The notes under the pieces: model-generated
What the model saw: the letters and a program-made list of their open reading frames with translations, nothing else
Told to the model about the DNA's origin: nothing
Databases searched by the model: none
Made by a program: the position numbers and the translations under genes
Part shown: positions 50,827 to 59,549 of the stretch, piece by piece
How positions within the stretch are numbered: the stretch's first letter is position 1
How the letters are laid out: every line of letters starts with the position of its first letter
NCBI RefSeq assembly: GCF_007830495.1
Contig: NZ_VLKW01000012.1
Location: forward strand, 62,001 to 126,000
From: Pseudoduganella flava
GTDB taxonomy: Bacteria; Pseudomonadota; Gammaproteobacteria; Burkholderiales; Burkholderiaceae_D
Length of the DNA stretch: 64,000 nt
Direction: 5' to 3'

Positions 50827-51372
50827 CTATGGTGCGGCAGCCAGCCGCACGGCCTCGATGCGCGCGCGCAGGCGCCGGTATGCGTACAGCGTCTGCGCCA
50901 GCAACACTGTCCACAGGGGCGCCAGGAAGGTTTCGGTTTTCGACAGCGTGCCGTCGATGTACAGGACCACGGCCGACTTCACGAAAAAGAGCAGGGACAG
51001 CGCGAGCATTAGTCCATAGTTCCTGGCCAGCCGCTCATACTTCGCCGCCCTCGACGCCGCATCAGTGAAAATCTCGGGGGCGTGCGGATCGCTGGTGCGC
51101 CAGTAATACAGATTGCCTTGCTCGGCAGCCATGCGCCAGCCCGCGTCGGTCATCAGTTGCACGTAGTCGGCGTCCGGCTTCTTGCGGTTCATCGCCACGT
51201 CGATTCGATACATGACGCGCCCGGGCGCGCCGCGCCGGAAGCGGTACTGGCCCAGCGCACCGACCGATTCCAGGTGCAATCCTTCCGCCGCCAGGCGTTC
51301 GAGCCAGCGCTCGATCCGCTCGTCGTTCCATGGGCCCGTGAAATTCCACTTGCGCACCAGTTTGTCGTTCAC
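50827..51372 (-). CDS. DUF2812 membrane protein (first copy)
   Basis: 181 residues. The same plan as its neighbour: KWNFTGPWNDERIERWLERL, GLHLESVGALGQYRFRRG, YRIDVAMNRKKP, then two C-terminal membrane helices (YGLMLALSLLFFVKSAVVLY; FLAPLWTVLLAQTLYAYRRL). Its start overlaps the padR stop (ATGA), so it is co-translated with the regulator. Confidence 0.82.
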   Translation of the reverse strand: MNDKLVRKWNFTGPWNDERIERWLERLAAEGLHLESVGALGQYRFRRGAPGRVMYRIDVAMNRKKPDADYVQLMTDAGWRMAAEQGNLYYWRTSDPHAPEIFTDAASRAAKYERLARNYGLMLALSLLFFVKSAVVLYIDGTLSKTETFLAPLWTVLLAQTLYAYRRLRARIEAVRLAAAP

Positions 51373-51701
51373 GCTCCGTTTCCTTTCCCATCTACGTTCA
51401 ACACGGCGCGGCCATGCTGCACCATCGCCTCGAGCCGGTCCAGCTGGGCCGCCGCCACGGCGCGGCCCAGTGGCGTCGTGCGGAAATACTTGCGCCGTTC
51501 CTCTTCGCCGGCCTTCTCGATCAGGCCCTGCTTTTCCAGCGTGGCAAAGGCGCCATACAGCGTGCCGGGCCCGATTCGTACGCGCCCGCCGCTGGCCTGC
51601 TCGACCTGCTGCATCACGGCGTAGCCATGGGCCGGCTCGTCCAGCGCCAGCAGCAGGTAGTAACTTGCCTCGGACAGCGGCAGCAACTTCTCGATATCCA
51701 T
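51369..51701 (-). CDS. PadR-family transcriptional regulator
   Basis: 110 residues from ATG 51701, with the excellent ribosome site GAGGAG just upstream. The winged helix follows the PadR pattern: SEASYYLLLALDEPAHGYAV, GPGTLYGAFATLEKQGLIEK and YFRTTPLGRAV. It heads a padR-DUF2812-DUF2812 unit and likely represses it through the dyad just upstream of its ribosome site. Confidence 0.88.
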   Translation of the reverse strand: MDIEKLLPLSEASYYLLLALDEPAHGYAVMQQVEQASGGRVRIGPGTLYGAFATLEKQGLIEKAGEEERRKYFRTTPLGRAVAAAQLDRLEAMVQHGRAVLNVDGKGNGA

Positions 51702-51710
51702 GTTCTCCTC

Positions 51711-51732
51711 TATATCGGAAGTCGATATATCG
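51711..51732. promoter_or_regulatory. Palindromic operator candidate for PadR
   Basis: TATATCG (51711-51717) and CGATATA (51723-51729) are perfect 7-bp arms around 5 bp; the right arm also begins a second palindrome CGATATATCG (51723-51732). It lies 10 bp upstream of the padR start codon. Confidence 0.55.
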
Positions 51733-51840
51733 GTAGCCATACTAGCATACAGGCGATGGCGCCTGTCAACGGCTTGCAGCAGCCGCGTCGAGAATCCCTG
51801 TAAAATGCCCCCATTCGCATTTTTCTTTTTCGAGGCAGCT

Positions 51841-52161
51841 ATGAGCGACGTACAACAGTGGATCAAGGAAACCGTGACCAGCACTCCCGTAGTGCTGTTC
51901 ATGAAAGGCACCGCGCAATTCCCGCAATGCGGTTTCTCGGGTCGGGCGATCCAGATCCTGAAAGCGTGCGGCGTGGAAAACATCGCCACCGTCAACGTGC
52001 TGGAAGATGCGGAAGTGCGCCAGGGCATCAAGGAGTACTCGAACTGGCCGACCATTCCGCAGCTCTACGTGCGCGGCGAGTTCATCGGCGGTTCGGACAT
52101 CATGAGCGAGATGTATGAGTCGGGCGAACTGAAAGCGTTGCTGCAACAAAACAACGGCTGA
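51841..52161 (+). CDS. grxD: Monothiol glutaredoxin (Grx4/GrxD)
   Basis: 106 residues. The active site is C30-GFS (FPQCGFSGRAIQ), with the glutathione-binding WPTIPQLYVRGEFIGGSDI. It carries 2Fe-2S clusters with glutathione and transfers them, often with BolA-type partners. Followed 3 bp later by ubiX. Confidence 0.95.
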   Translation: MSDVQQWIKETVTSTPVVLFMKGTAQFPQCGFSGRAIQILKACGVENIATVNVLEDAEVRQGIKEYSNWPTIPQLYVRGEFIGGSDIMSEMYESGELKALLQQNNG

Positions 52162-52164
52162 CGC

Positions 52165-52755
52165 ATGAGGCAGGGCGTGCGGCGGCGGATCGTCATCGCC
52201 ATCACGGGCGCCACCGGCGCCATCTATGGCGTGCGCCTGCTGCAAGTCCTGCAACAAATACCCGGCGTCGAAACCCACCTGGTGATTTCGGACGCCGCGG
52301 TACTCACGCTGCACGAGGAAACGGGCCTGGCCCGGCGCGAAGTGGAAGCACTCGCGCACGTCGTGCACAAGGCCCACAACGTGGGCGCCTCCATCGCCAG
52401 CGGCTCGTTCCAGGCGGACGCCATGGTGATCGCCCCCTGTTCGATGAAAACGCTGGCCGCCGTTGCGCACGGCCTGTCGGACAACCTGATCGCGCGAGCC
52501 GCCGACGTCACCTTGAAGGAACGCCGGCGCCTCGTGCTGATGGTGCGCGAAACCCCCTTCAATCTTGCCCACCTGCGCAATATGACGGCCGTGACTGAGA
52601 TGGGCGGCATCGTCTTCCCGCCGCTGCCCGCGTTCTATCACAAGCCACAGACGATCGCCGACCTCGTGGATCACACGGTGGCCCGTGTCCTCGATCTGCT
52701 GAATGTGGAATGGAATGGGGCGGAGATCCCGCGCTGGAATGGTCTGAACGGCTAA
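52165..52755 (+). CDS. ubiX: Flavin prenyltransferase UbiX
   Basis: 196 residues. Flavoprotein fold with AITGATGAIYGVRLLQVL, SFQADAMVIAPCSMKTLAAV and the RETPFNLAHLRNM motif that binds the prenyl phosphate. It makes prenylated FMN, the cofactor of UbiD decarboxylases used in ubiquinone synthesis. No ubiD is in the window. Probably co-transcribed with grxD. Confidence 0.95.
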   Translation: MRQGVRRRIVIAITGATGAIYGVRLLQVLQQIPGVETHLVISDAAVLTLHEETGLARREVEALAHVVHKAHNVGASIASGSFQADAMVIAPCSMKTLAAVAHGLSDNLIARAADVTLKERRRLVLMVRETPFNLAHLRNMTAVTEMGGIVFPPLPAFYHKPQTIADLVDHTVARVLDLLNVEWNGAEIPRWNGLNG

Positions 52756-52897
52756 GCCCTGCGGCTGAACGCGCAGCTGAGAACGAGCAACGGCGCGGCT
52801 AGGCGCCCCTGAGCGGCAGACCGGCTGAGCACCGAGCGGCTCGTGGCCATGCAGTGTCAGCTAAGATGAGCTTGCCTCAAGCCCACCAGTTTCCCCG

Positions 52898-52922
52898 AAT
52901 CGTCACATCGACGATTATTTTT
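52898..52922 (+). terminator. Weak Rho-independent terminator after ubiX
   Basis: AATCGTC (52898-52904) and GACGATT (52910-52916) form a 7-bp stem followed by ATTTTT. It overlaps the stop codon of the convergent XRE-type gene. Confidence 0.35.
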
Positions 52923-53322
52923 GGTAATTCACCCGTACCAGCATGCGGATGAATTCGCGCGCGATCTGGCGGTGATGCTCGTCCAGGCGCTGCAGGTCGG
53001 CGATCAGTTTGACGTCCGCCGACTCGAACCGCGACAGGCCATTCGCCCCTTCGCCGGACGGTGCCGCCGCTTCCGGGCCGCCAAAGCGCAACCACTCCGC
53101 CGGCACGCCCAGCCACTGGGCGATCATCCGCAGCTTCTCTTGCGTGGGGATGGCCTCGCCGACCAGCCATTTGCGTGCCGCGTGCACCGTGATCGGACGC
53201 CCCTCGAACCGGATGTTGAATTCCCGCGCCAGCCGCGTTGGGCTGTCTGGAGAATAGTGGGCATTTTTTAAAGCCTGCTGGAGTCGCTGGCTAAAGCTTT
53301 CGCGTTCATTCGAAGAATTCAT
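52915..53322 (-). CDS. XRE-type helix-turn-helix regulator
   Basis: 135 residues. A helix-turn-helix with low-similarity XRE form lies at about 24-75 (TRLAREFNIRFEGRPITVHA, then KWLVGEAIPTQEKLRMIAQW). The C-terminal helix (VKLIADLQRLDEHHRQIARE) may dimerise. The target is unknown, but a palindrome sits inside its promoter, so autorepression is likely. Confidence 0.75.
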   Translation of the reverse strand: MNSSNERESFSQRLQQALKNAHYSPDSPTRLAREFNIRFEGRPITVHAARKWLVGEAIPTQEKLRMIAQWLGVPAEWLRFGGPEAAAPSGEGANGLSRFESADVKLIADLQRLDEHHRQIAREFIRMLVRVNYQK

Positions 53323-53328
53323 AGTTGC

Positions 53329-53357
53329 ACTATTTCATGTCACGACATGAATGTCAG
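53329..53357 (-). promoter_or_regulatory. Promoter with embedded palindromic operator for the XRE-type gene
   Basis: On the minus strand CTGACA (53352-53357), 17 bp, then AATAGT (53329-53334). The spacer is filled by the dyad TTCATGTC-AC-GACATGAA (53334-53351), perfect 8-bp arms. Repressor occupancy would block polymerase. Confidence 0.6.
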
Positions 53358-53606
53358 TCTCAAGCGTGCTCAGACCGATTGTGACAAATTGGGTAGGTCA
53401 AAATTAACATTTTAACCTCCAATCAATCACTCCCGCCAGCCTAAAACTGTCTTTTTTCATGCATCTTTAAGACACTGCAACCGGGTGAATCCTTGCTGCA
53501 GCGGACACATGTGTTGTAATTCATGCAACAACAGGGACGGCAAGAACCAGGGGGTGGTACCAACGTGCCCCTTGCTCTGTGCGTCCCAGTGGTTACCGCT
53601 ACTTGG

Positions 53607-54650
53607 TCATCGAGCGGTACGAAAACGTATGATGCCGTCATTGCCGGTTTCCCGGCGCACGATACCGTCGCGCCACAATTTGTGCAGATGAGCGAGCGCC
53701 TCACCCAGCGCAAAGCTGAGCATGTGGGCGTCGAGCGGCCGGCGGAACATCAGCGGCACGATGTCGGCGGCCGAACGCGGTTCCGCGCAGGCGGCGACGA
53801 CTTCGTCGAGCCGCGCGGCGTGGTGTTCGCGCAACTGGCCGATGCGGATGTGCAGGCCGCGGAACGGCTTGCCGTGGGCGGGCAGGACGAGCACGTCGTC
53901 CGGCAAGTCCGCGTAGCGCTCGAGCGAATCGAGGTATTGCTGCAACGGGTTGCCTTCCGGCTCGACCGCGAACACTGACACATTGGTGGAAATGCGCGGC
54001 AACACCATGTCGCCGGAAATCAGCACGTTGCGTGCCGCGCAGTACAGCGCCGCATGTTCCGGCGAATGACCGAACCCCGCGATCACGCGCCAGTCGTGGC
54101 CGCCGATGGCGACCAGCTGGCCATCCTGCAAGCGGTGGTAGGCCTGGGGGACGGACGGCACCAGGGTCGGGTAGTAGTTCTTGCGGCTGGCCATCTTGTC
54201 CAGCATGTCCGGGTCGACAAGACCGTGGCGCTGGAAGTGCGGCAACGCAGCCGTGCCGTCGACACCGGGCAGCGCGGCCGCCATCATCCGCGCGAAACCG
54301 AACTCGCCTGCCGTCATCGCCAGCGGCGCCTGCCAGCGTCTGCACAACCAGTCCGCCAGGCCGACGTGGTCCGGGTGGCAGTGCGTGACGAGCACGCGGC
54401 ACAACGGCTTGCCGTGGAAATGCTGCGCCATCACCTGCTCCCAGGCTGCCCGGCTCTCATCGGTGCCCGCGCCGCAGTCGACCACCGTGTAGCCCTCGCC
54501 GTCGTCCAGCAGCCACAGGTTGATGTGGTCGAGCGCGAACGGCAGCGGCAGGCGCAGCCAGCGCAGGCCCGGGGTGACGTCCACCACGTCGCCCGGCAGC
54601 GGCACGGTGTCGCCGAACGGGTAGTGAAGTTGGGATTCGAGCGGGTTCAT
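53607..54650 (-). CDS. Metallo-beta-lactamase fold hydrolase
   Basis: 347 residues. The zinc motif is H90-CH92-PD94-H95 (VTHCHPDHVG), with further ligands in GFGHSPEHAAL, ISGDMVLPR and PAHGKPF. A winged-helix-like C-terminus follows, as in the LACTB2/lactonase-like subgroup. The substrate is unknown; it is divergent from liuR, with which it shares the promoter gap, so a CoA thioester or acyl substrate is a guess. Confidence 0.85.
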   Translation of the reverse strand: MNPLESQLHYPFGDTVPLPGDVVDVTPGLRWLRLPLPFALDHINLWLLDDGEGYTVVDCGAGTDESRAAWEQVMAQHFHGKPLCRVLVTHCHPDHVGLADWLCRRWQAPLAMTAGEFGFARMMAAALPGVDGTAALPHFQRHGLVDPDMLDKMASRKNYYPTLVPSVPQAYHRLQDGQLVAIGGHDWRVIAGFGHSPEHAALYCAARNVLISGDMVLPRISTNVSVFAVEPEGNPLQQYLDSLERYADLPDDVLVLPAHGKPFRGLHIRIGQLREHHAARLDEVVAACAEPRSAADIVPLMFRRPLDAHMLSFALGEALAHLHKLWRDGIVRRETGNDGIIRFRTAR

Positions 54651-54670
54651 CGTGCGCTACAATGTGGTTG

Positions 54671-54684
54671 ACGTTACGTAAACG
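54671..54684. promoter_or_regulatory. Candidate LiuR site between the MBL hydrolase and liuR genes
   Basis: ACGTTACGTAAACG contains the palindrome TTACGTAA and resembles the stronger site before the isovaleryl-CoA dehydrogenase gene. It lies in the 53-bp divergent gap. Confidence 0.5.
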
Positions 54685-54703
54685 GAAGTGTTCATTGTAA
54701 GCC

Positions 54704-55108
54704 ATGCCGACCTATACCATCACCGAACTGGCACGCGAGTTCGACATCACCCCACGCGCCATCCGCTTTTATGAAGACCAGGGCATCCTGGCGCCGTCGC
54801 GCGAGGGCGCGGGCGGGCGCAACCGGGTGTACACGCCGCGCGACCGCACCCGCCTGAAACTGACGCTGCGCGGCAAGCGCCTGGGCCTGTCGCTGTCCGA
54901 GATCAAGAGCCTCGTGGACATGTACGAGTCGCCGAAGGACACCGAGGCGCAGATGCACCGCTTCCTGTCGGTGCTCGCGCAGCATCGCGAAACGCTGGAA
55001 CAGCAGCGCGAGGACATCGAGATGTCGCTGTCGGAGATCGCCGCCCACGAAGAGGAATGCAAGCGGCTGCTGGCTGCGCTGGCCGAGCGGCCGGCGTCCG
55101 CGGCCTGA
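54704..55108 (+). CDS. liuR: MerR-family regulator LiuR
   Basis: 134 residues. The MerR helix-turn-helix is YTITELAREFDITPRAIRFY, then ILAPSREGAGGRNRVYTPRD, followed by a dimer coiled coil (LAQHRETLEQQREDIEMSLS). It has the short C-terminus of acyl-CoA-responsive LiuR, not of metal-binding MerR. LiuR regulates leucine and isovalerate degradation, which fits the dehydrogenase downstream. Confidence 0.9.
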   Translation: MPTYTITELAREFDITPRAIRFYEDQGILAPSREGAGGRNRVYTPRDRTRLKLTLRGKRLGLSLSEIKSLVDMYESPKDTEAQMHRFLSVLAQHRETLEQQREDIEMSLSEIAAHEEECKRLLAALAERPASAA

Positions 55109-55146
55109 CCGCGGCAGGGCCACAAGGCCCTTGCCTGGACCGCGCT

Positions 55147-55166
55147 TTACGTTTACGTTAACGTAA
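55147..55166. promoter_or_regulatory. Candidate LiuR operator upstream of the isovaleryl-CoA dehydrogenase gene
   Basis: TTACGTTAACGTAA (55153-55166) is a perfect 14-bp palindrome, preceded by TTTACG. It lies 43 bp before the start codon. Confidence 0.65.
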
Positions 55167-55208
55167 TCCGGCACCATTACCCATAATTCACGAGAAGACG
55201 AGGAAGAC

Positions 55209-56393
55209 ATGCTGCATCTCCCAGGCCTGACCTTTGACCACGGCGAGGACATCGCCGCGCTGCGCGAAGCCGTCCAGCAATTCGCCGCGGCGGAAATCGC
55301 CCCGCGGGCGGCCGAGATCGACCGTACCGACCAGTTCCCGATGGACCTGTGGCGCAAGATGGGTGAACTGGGCGTGCTGGGCATCACCGTCGGCGAGGAA
55401 TACGGCGGTGCCAACCTGGGCTACTTGGCCCATATCGTCGCGATGGAAGAGATTTCGCGGGCGTCGGCATCGGTGGGCCTGTCGTACGGGGCGCACTCGA
55501 ACCTGTGCGTCAACCAGATCAAGCGCAACGGCACCGACGAGCAAAAGCGCAAATACCTGCCGAAGCTGATCTCGGGCGAACACGTGGGCGCGCTGGCGAT
55601 GTCGGAACCGAACGCGGGCTCTGACGTCGTCAGCATGAAGCTGCGCGCCGACCTGAAGGGCGACCGCTACGTGCTGAACGGCACCAAGATGTGGATCACG
55701 AACGGCCCGGATGCGGATACGCTCGTCGTCTACGCGAAGACGGACATCGAAGCGGGACCGCGCGGCATGACGGCATTCCTGATCGAGAAAGGCTTCAAGG
55801 GCTTTTCGATCGCGCAGAAGCTGGACAAGCTGGGCATGCGCGGCTCCCACACGGGCGAACTCGTGTTCGAGGATTGCGAGGTGCCGGTGGAAAACGTGCT
55901 GGGCGGCGTGGGCAAGGGCGTCAACGTGCTGATGTCCGGCCTGGACTTCGAACGCACCGTGCTGTCCGGCGGCCCGCTGGGCATCATGCAGGCGTGCATG
56001 GACGTCGTCGTCCCGTACATCCACGACCGCAAGCAGTTCGGCCAGCCGATCGGCGAATTCCAGCTGATGCAAGGCAAGCTGGCTGACATGTACTCGACGA
56101 TGATGGCCTGCAAGGCCTACGTGTATGCCGTCGGCCAGGCGTGCGACCGCGCCACTTCGCCCGAGCAGGTGCGCGCGCTGCGCAAGGACGCGGCCGGCGC
56201 GATCCTGTACAGCGCCGAGAAGGCGACGTGGATGGCCGGCGAGGCGATCCAGGCGCTGGGCGGCAACGGCTACATCAACGAATACCCGGTCGGCCGGCTG
56301 TGGCGCGACGCGAAGCTCTACGAAATCGGCGCGGGTACCAGCGAGATCCGCCGGATGCTGATCGGGCGTGAACTGTTTGCGGAAACGGCGTAA
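55209..56393 (+). CDS. liuA: Isovaleryl-CoA dehydrogenase
   Basis: 394 residues. Acyl-CoA dehydrogenase fold with MSEPNAGSDVVSM and MWITNGP. The catalytic glutamate lies in GLDFERTVLSGGPLGIMQ, the position typical of isovaleryl-CoA dehydrogenase, about residue 249. It oxidises isovaleryl-CoA in leucine breakdown. It is downstream of LiuR. The usual partners liuB, liuC, liuD and liuE are not in this window. Confidence 0.92.
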   Translation: MLHLPGLTFDHGEDIAALREAVQQFAAAEIAPRAAEIDRTDQFPMDLWRKMGELGVLGITVGEEYGGANLGYLAHIVAMEEISRASASVGLSYGAHSNLCVNQIKRNGTDEQKRKYLPKLISGEHVGALAMSEPNAGSDVVSMKLRADLKGDRYVLNGTKMWITNGPDADTLVVYAKTDIEAGPRGMTAFLIEKGFKGFSIAQKLDKLGMRGSHTGELVFEDCEVPVENVLGGVGKGVNVLMSGLDFERTVLSGGPLGIMQACMDVVVPYIHDRKQFGQPIGEFQLMQGKLADMYSTMMACKAYVYAVGQACDRATSPEQVRALRKDAAGAILYSAEKATWMAGEAIQALGGNGYINEYPVGRLWRDAKLYEIGAGTSEIRRMLIGRELFAETA

Positions 56394-56415
56394 CCTGAGG
56401 AGATAACGGCCGAGG

Positions 56416-56530
56416 CCGTGTCCTTTTTCCTAGCATCTGGGGTCAGACCCGGACAGGACACAAGCTCGGCGGTATTACGGCAGGGTTCGTGTCCTGCTGG
56501 GGTTGACCCCAGAGGGACACAAGCTCAGCC
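56416..56530. repeat. REP-like palindromes between liuA and aceK
   Basis: Contains GGGGTCAGACCC (56439-56450), GGGGTTGACCCC (56499-56510), the inverted pair CAGGACAC / GTGTCCTG and repeats of GACACAAGCTC. It ends a few bases before aceK and resembles the element at 60233. Confidence 0.6.
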
Positions 56531-56545
56531 ATTGTGGCCAAATCC

Positions 56546-58357
56546 ATGACCCAGCCCGCCTTCCCGAAACTGCTGTCCTCGCAGATCGCGTTCGATATCG
56601 CGCGCACGATCCTCGACGGCTTCGACAAGCATTACCGGCTGTTCCGCCAGGCCAGCCAGGATGCCAAGCGCTACTTCGAGCGGGGCGAGTGGGCCGTGGC
56701 GCAGGCGGCGGCGCGCGAGCGGATCGGCTTTTACGACCGCCGCGTGCAGGAGTGCGTGCACCAGCTGGAGGACGAATACGCTCCCGACGACCTGTCCGAC
56801 GCCGTCTGGCGCGAGCTGAAGCTCCATTACATCGGCATGCTGGCGGGGCACAAGCGGCCGGAACTGGCGGAGACGTTCTTCAACTCCGTCTGCTGCAACA
56901 TCCTGCACCGCAGCTATTTCCACAACGAGTTCATCTTCGTGCGCCCCGTCGTCTCCACCGAATACATCGAGACGGAGGAGCTGGCGCCCACTTACCGCGT
57001 CTACTATCCCGCGGTGGACGGCATGACGTTCACGCTGCGGCGGATCGTCACGAACTTCCAGCTGGACGCCAAGTTCGCCAACCTCAGCCGCGACGTGGCC
57101 CTGGTCGAGCAGCGGCTTGCGCCCTTCTTCGGCGATCTGGCGCCGAACGCGCAATTCCAGATCCTGTCGAGCCTCTTCTTCCGTAACAAGGGCGCTTACA
57201 TTGTCGGCAAGGCGATCAACGGCGAGCAGGAGTTGGCATTCGTCGTGCCGATCCTGCACAACCGCCACGGCCAGCTCGTGCTCGACACCGTGCTGACGGA
57301 ACGCGAGCAGGTCGAGATCCTGTTCTCGTTCACGCGCGCCTACTTCATGGTGGATATGGAAGTGCCGTCCGCCTACGTGCAGTTCCTGCGCTCCATCCTG
57401 CCGCGCAAGCCGCGCAGCGAGCTGTACACGGTGCTGGGCCTGCAGAAACAGGGCAAGACGGCGTTCTACCGCGATTACCTGCAACACTTGAAACACTCGT
57501 CCGACCTGTTCGAGATTGCGCCAGGCATCCGCGGGCTCGTGATGCTGGTGTTCACGCTGCCGTCGTTCCCCTACGTGTTCAAGGTGATCAAGGATTTTTT
57601 CCCGCCGCCGAAGGACACGACGCGCGCGCAGGTCAAGGAAAAATACCTGCTCGTGAAGCTGCACGACCGCGTCGGCCGGATGGCGGACACGCTGGAATAC
57701 TCGAACGTCGCATTTCCCCGGGCGCGTTTCTCGGAAGAGCTGGTGGCCGAGCTGAAGCAGCACGCGCCGTCGCTCGTCGAGGAGGATGGCGAGCAGATTA
57801 TCGTCAAGCACCTGTACATCGAGCGCCGGATGACGCCGCTGAACCTGTGGCTGATGCAGGCGGAACAGGCCGGCGACGATGCGGCACTCGAGCATGGCAT
57901 CGTCGAGTACGGCAACGCGATCCGCGACCTGGTCGCTGCCAATATCTTCCCCGGCGACATGCTGTACAAGAACTTCGGCGTCACGCGCAACCGCCGCGTC
58001 GTGTTCTACGACTACGACGAGATCGAGTACGTGACGGACTGCCAGTTCCGCGTGATCCCGCCGGCCCGCAACGAGGAGGACGAGATGTCGTCCGAACCGT
58101 GGTACCCCGTCGGCAAGCACGACGTTTTCCCCGAACAGTTCGGTCAGTTCCTGCTGGGTAATCCAAAGATCCGCCGGCACTTCATGCACCACCACGGCGA
58201 GCTGTTGACGGCCGCCTGGTGGCAGGAACACAAGCAGCGCATACTGGATGGCTTCATCGAGGACGTGTTCCCCTATCCCCAAGCCATCCGCTTTTGTCAT
58301 CAAACCGTGGCGCCCGCAGCGGCGCCGCCCTCACTGGAGACTATTGAAAATGAATGA
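56546..58357 (+). CDS. aceK: Isocitrate dehydrogenase kinase/phosphatase AceK
   Basis: 603 residues from ATG 56546 (MTQPAFPKLLSSQIAFDIAR); GTG 56534 is an alternative start. AceK segments are clear: FFNSVCCNILHRSYFHNEF, FRNKGAYIVGKAI, the ATP loop APGIRGLVMLVFTLPSF, then HDRVGRMADTLEYSNV and NIFPGDMLYKNFGVTRNRRV with FYDYDEIEYV. It switches isocitrate dehydrogenase off and on to steer carbon into the glyoxylate bypass. It sits between LiuR-linked genes, not with aceBA, and overlaps the thiolase gene by 8 nt. Confidence 0.97.
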   Translation: MTQPAFPKLLSSQIAFDIARTILDGFDKHYRLFRQASQDAKRYFERGEWAVAQAAARERIGFYDRRVQECVHQLEDEYAPDDLSDAVWRELKLHYIGMLAGHKRPELAETFFNSVCCNILHRSYFHNEFIFVRPVVSTEYIETEELAPTYRVYYPAVDGMTFTLRRIVTNFQLDAKFANLSRDVALVEQRLAPFFGDLAPNAQFQILSSLFFRNKGAYIVGKAINGEQELAFVVPILHNRHGQLVLDTVLTEREQVEILFSFTRAYFMVDMEVPSAYVQFLRSILPRKPRSELYTVLGLQKQGKTAFYRDYLQHLKHSSDLFEIAPGIRGLVMLVFTLPSFPYVFKVIKDFFPPPKDTTRAQVKEKYLLVKLHDRVGRMADTLEYSNVAFPRARFSEELVAELKQHAPSLVEEDGEQIIVKHLYIERRMTPLNLWLMQAEQAGDDAALEHGIVEYGNAIRDLVAANIFPGDMLYKNFGVTRNRRVVFYDYDEIEYVTDCQFRVIPPARNEEDEMSSEPWYPVGKHDVFPEQFGQFLLGNPKIRRHFMHHHGELLTAAWWQEHKQRILDGFIEDVFPYPQAIRFCHQTVAPAAAPPSLETIENE

Positions 58358-59549
58358 TCCTATCGTAATCGTCGGCGCCGCCCGTACCCCGATGGGCGCC
58401 TTCCAGGGCGACTTTTCCAGCCTGTCCGCGAACGACCTCGGCGCCGTCGCGATCAAGGCCGCCGTCGAGCGGGCCGGCATCCAGCCGGAGCTCGTCGAAC
58501 ACGTCTACTTCGGCAACTGCCTGATGGCCGGCCAGGGCCAAGCCCCGGCGCGCCAGGCATTGCTGAAAGCGGGCCTGCCGACGTCGACCGGCGCCGTCAC
58601 GTTGTCGAAGATGTGCGGCTCGGCGATGCAGGCGGCGATCTTCGCGCACGACCAGCTGGTGGCGGGCAGCGCGGACGTCGTCATCGCCGGCGGCATGGAG
58701 TCGATGACCAACGCCCCTTACCTGATTCCGAAGGCGCGCGGCGGCTACCGCATCGGCCACGGCATGATGTTCGACCACATGATGCTGGACGGCCTCGAGG
58801 ATGCCTACAGCAAGGATGAAAAGTCCGGCGGCGGCCGCTCGATGGGCACGTTCGCGGAAGAATGCGCGACGAAGTACAGCTTCACGCGCGAGCAGCAGGA
58901 TGCCTTCGCGATCGAGTCCGTCAAGCGCGCCCAGGCGGCATCGAACGGCGGCAAGTTCGCGTGGGAGATCGCACCGGTCACCGTGTCCGGCCGCGGCGGC
59001 GACGTCGTCATCGACAAGGACGAAGGCCCGCAAAAGGCCAAGCTGGACAAGATCCCGGCGCTGAAGCCCGCGTTCAAGAAGGACGGCACGATCACGGCCG
59101 CGTCGTCGTCGTCGATCAACGACGGTGCCGCCGCGCTGGTGATGATGCGCGAATCGACGGCGAAGAAACTGGGCGCGCCGATCATTGCGAAGATGGTGGG
59201 CCACGCGACCAATGCGCTGGCCCCGAACGAATTCACGACGGCGCCCGTCGGCGCAATCAGGAAGCTGCTGGACAAGAACGGCTGGAAGGCATCGGACGTG
59301 GACCTGTTCGAGATTAACGAAGCGTTCGCGGCGGTGCCGATGGCGGCGATGCACGAGCTGGACATCCCGCACGCGAAGGTGAACGTGCATGGCGGCGCCT
59401 GCGCGCTGGGCCACCCGATCGGCGCATCCGGCGCGCGTATCATCGTCACGCTGCTGGGCGCGCTGAAGGACCGCGGCGCCAAGCGCGGCGTCGCTGCGCT
59501 GTGCATCGGCGGCGGCGAAGCGACGGCCGTTGGCATCGAGCTGGTGTAA
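58350..59549 (+). CDS. Acetyl-CoA acetyltransferase (thiolase)
   Basis: 399 residues from ATG 58350 (MNDPIVIVGAARTPMGAFQG), overlapping aceK. The nucleophile is C89 (TLSKMCGSAMQAA); NVHGGACALGHPIGASGARI carries the histidine, and the second cysteine is in ALCIGGGEA. It cleaves or forms acetoacetyl-CoA, giving acetyl-CoA from leucine degradation. The SDR gene begins inside its stop codon. Confidence 0.94.
   Translation: MNDPIVIVGAARTPMGAFQGDFSSLSANDLGAVAIKAAVERAGIQPELVEHVYFGNCLMAGQGQAPARQALLKAGLPTSTGAVTLSKMCGSAMQAAIFAHDQLVAGSADVVIAGGMESMTNAPYLIPKARGGYRIGHGMMFDHMMLDGLEDAYSKDEKSGGGRSMGTFAEECATKYSFTREQQDAFAIESVKRAQAASNGGKFAWEIAPVTVSGRGGDVVIDKDEGPQKAKLDKIPALKPAFKKDGTITAASSSSINDGAAALVMMRESTAKKLGAPIIAKMVGHATNALAPNEFTTAPVGAIRKLLDKNGWKASDVDLFEINEAFAAVPMAAMHELDIPHAKVNVHGGACALGHPIGASGARIIVTLLGALKDRGAKRGVAALCIGGGEATAVGIELV

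Noticed and set aside
53441..53713. Minus-strand frame of 90 codons between the XRE-type and MBL genes
   Set aside because: It overlaps the 3' end of the MBL gene, lacks a ribosome site and has no domain.
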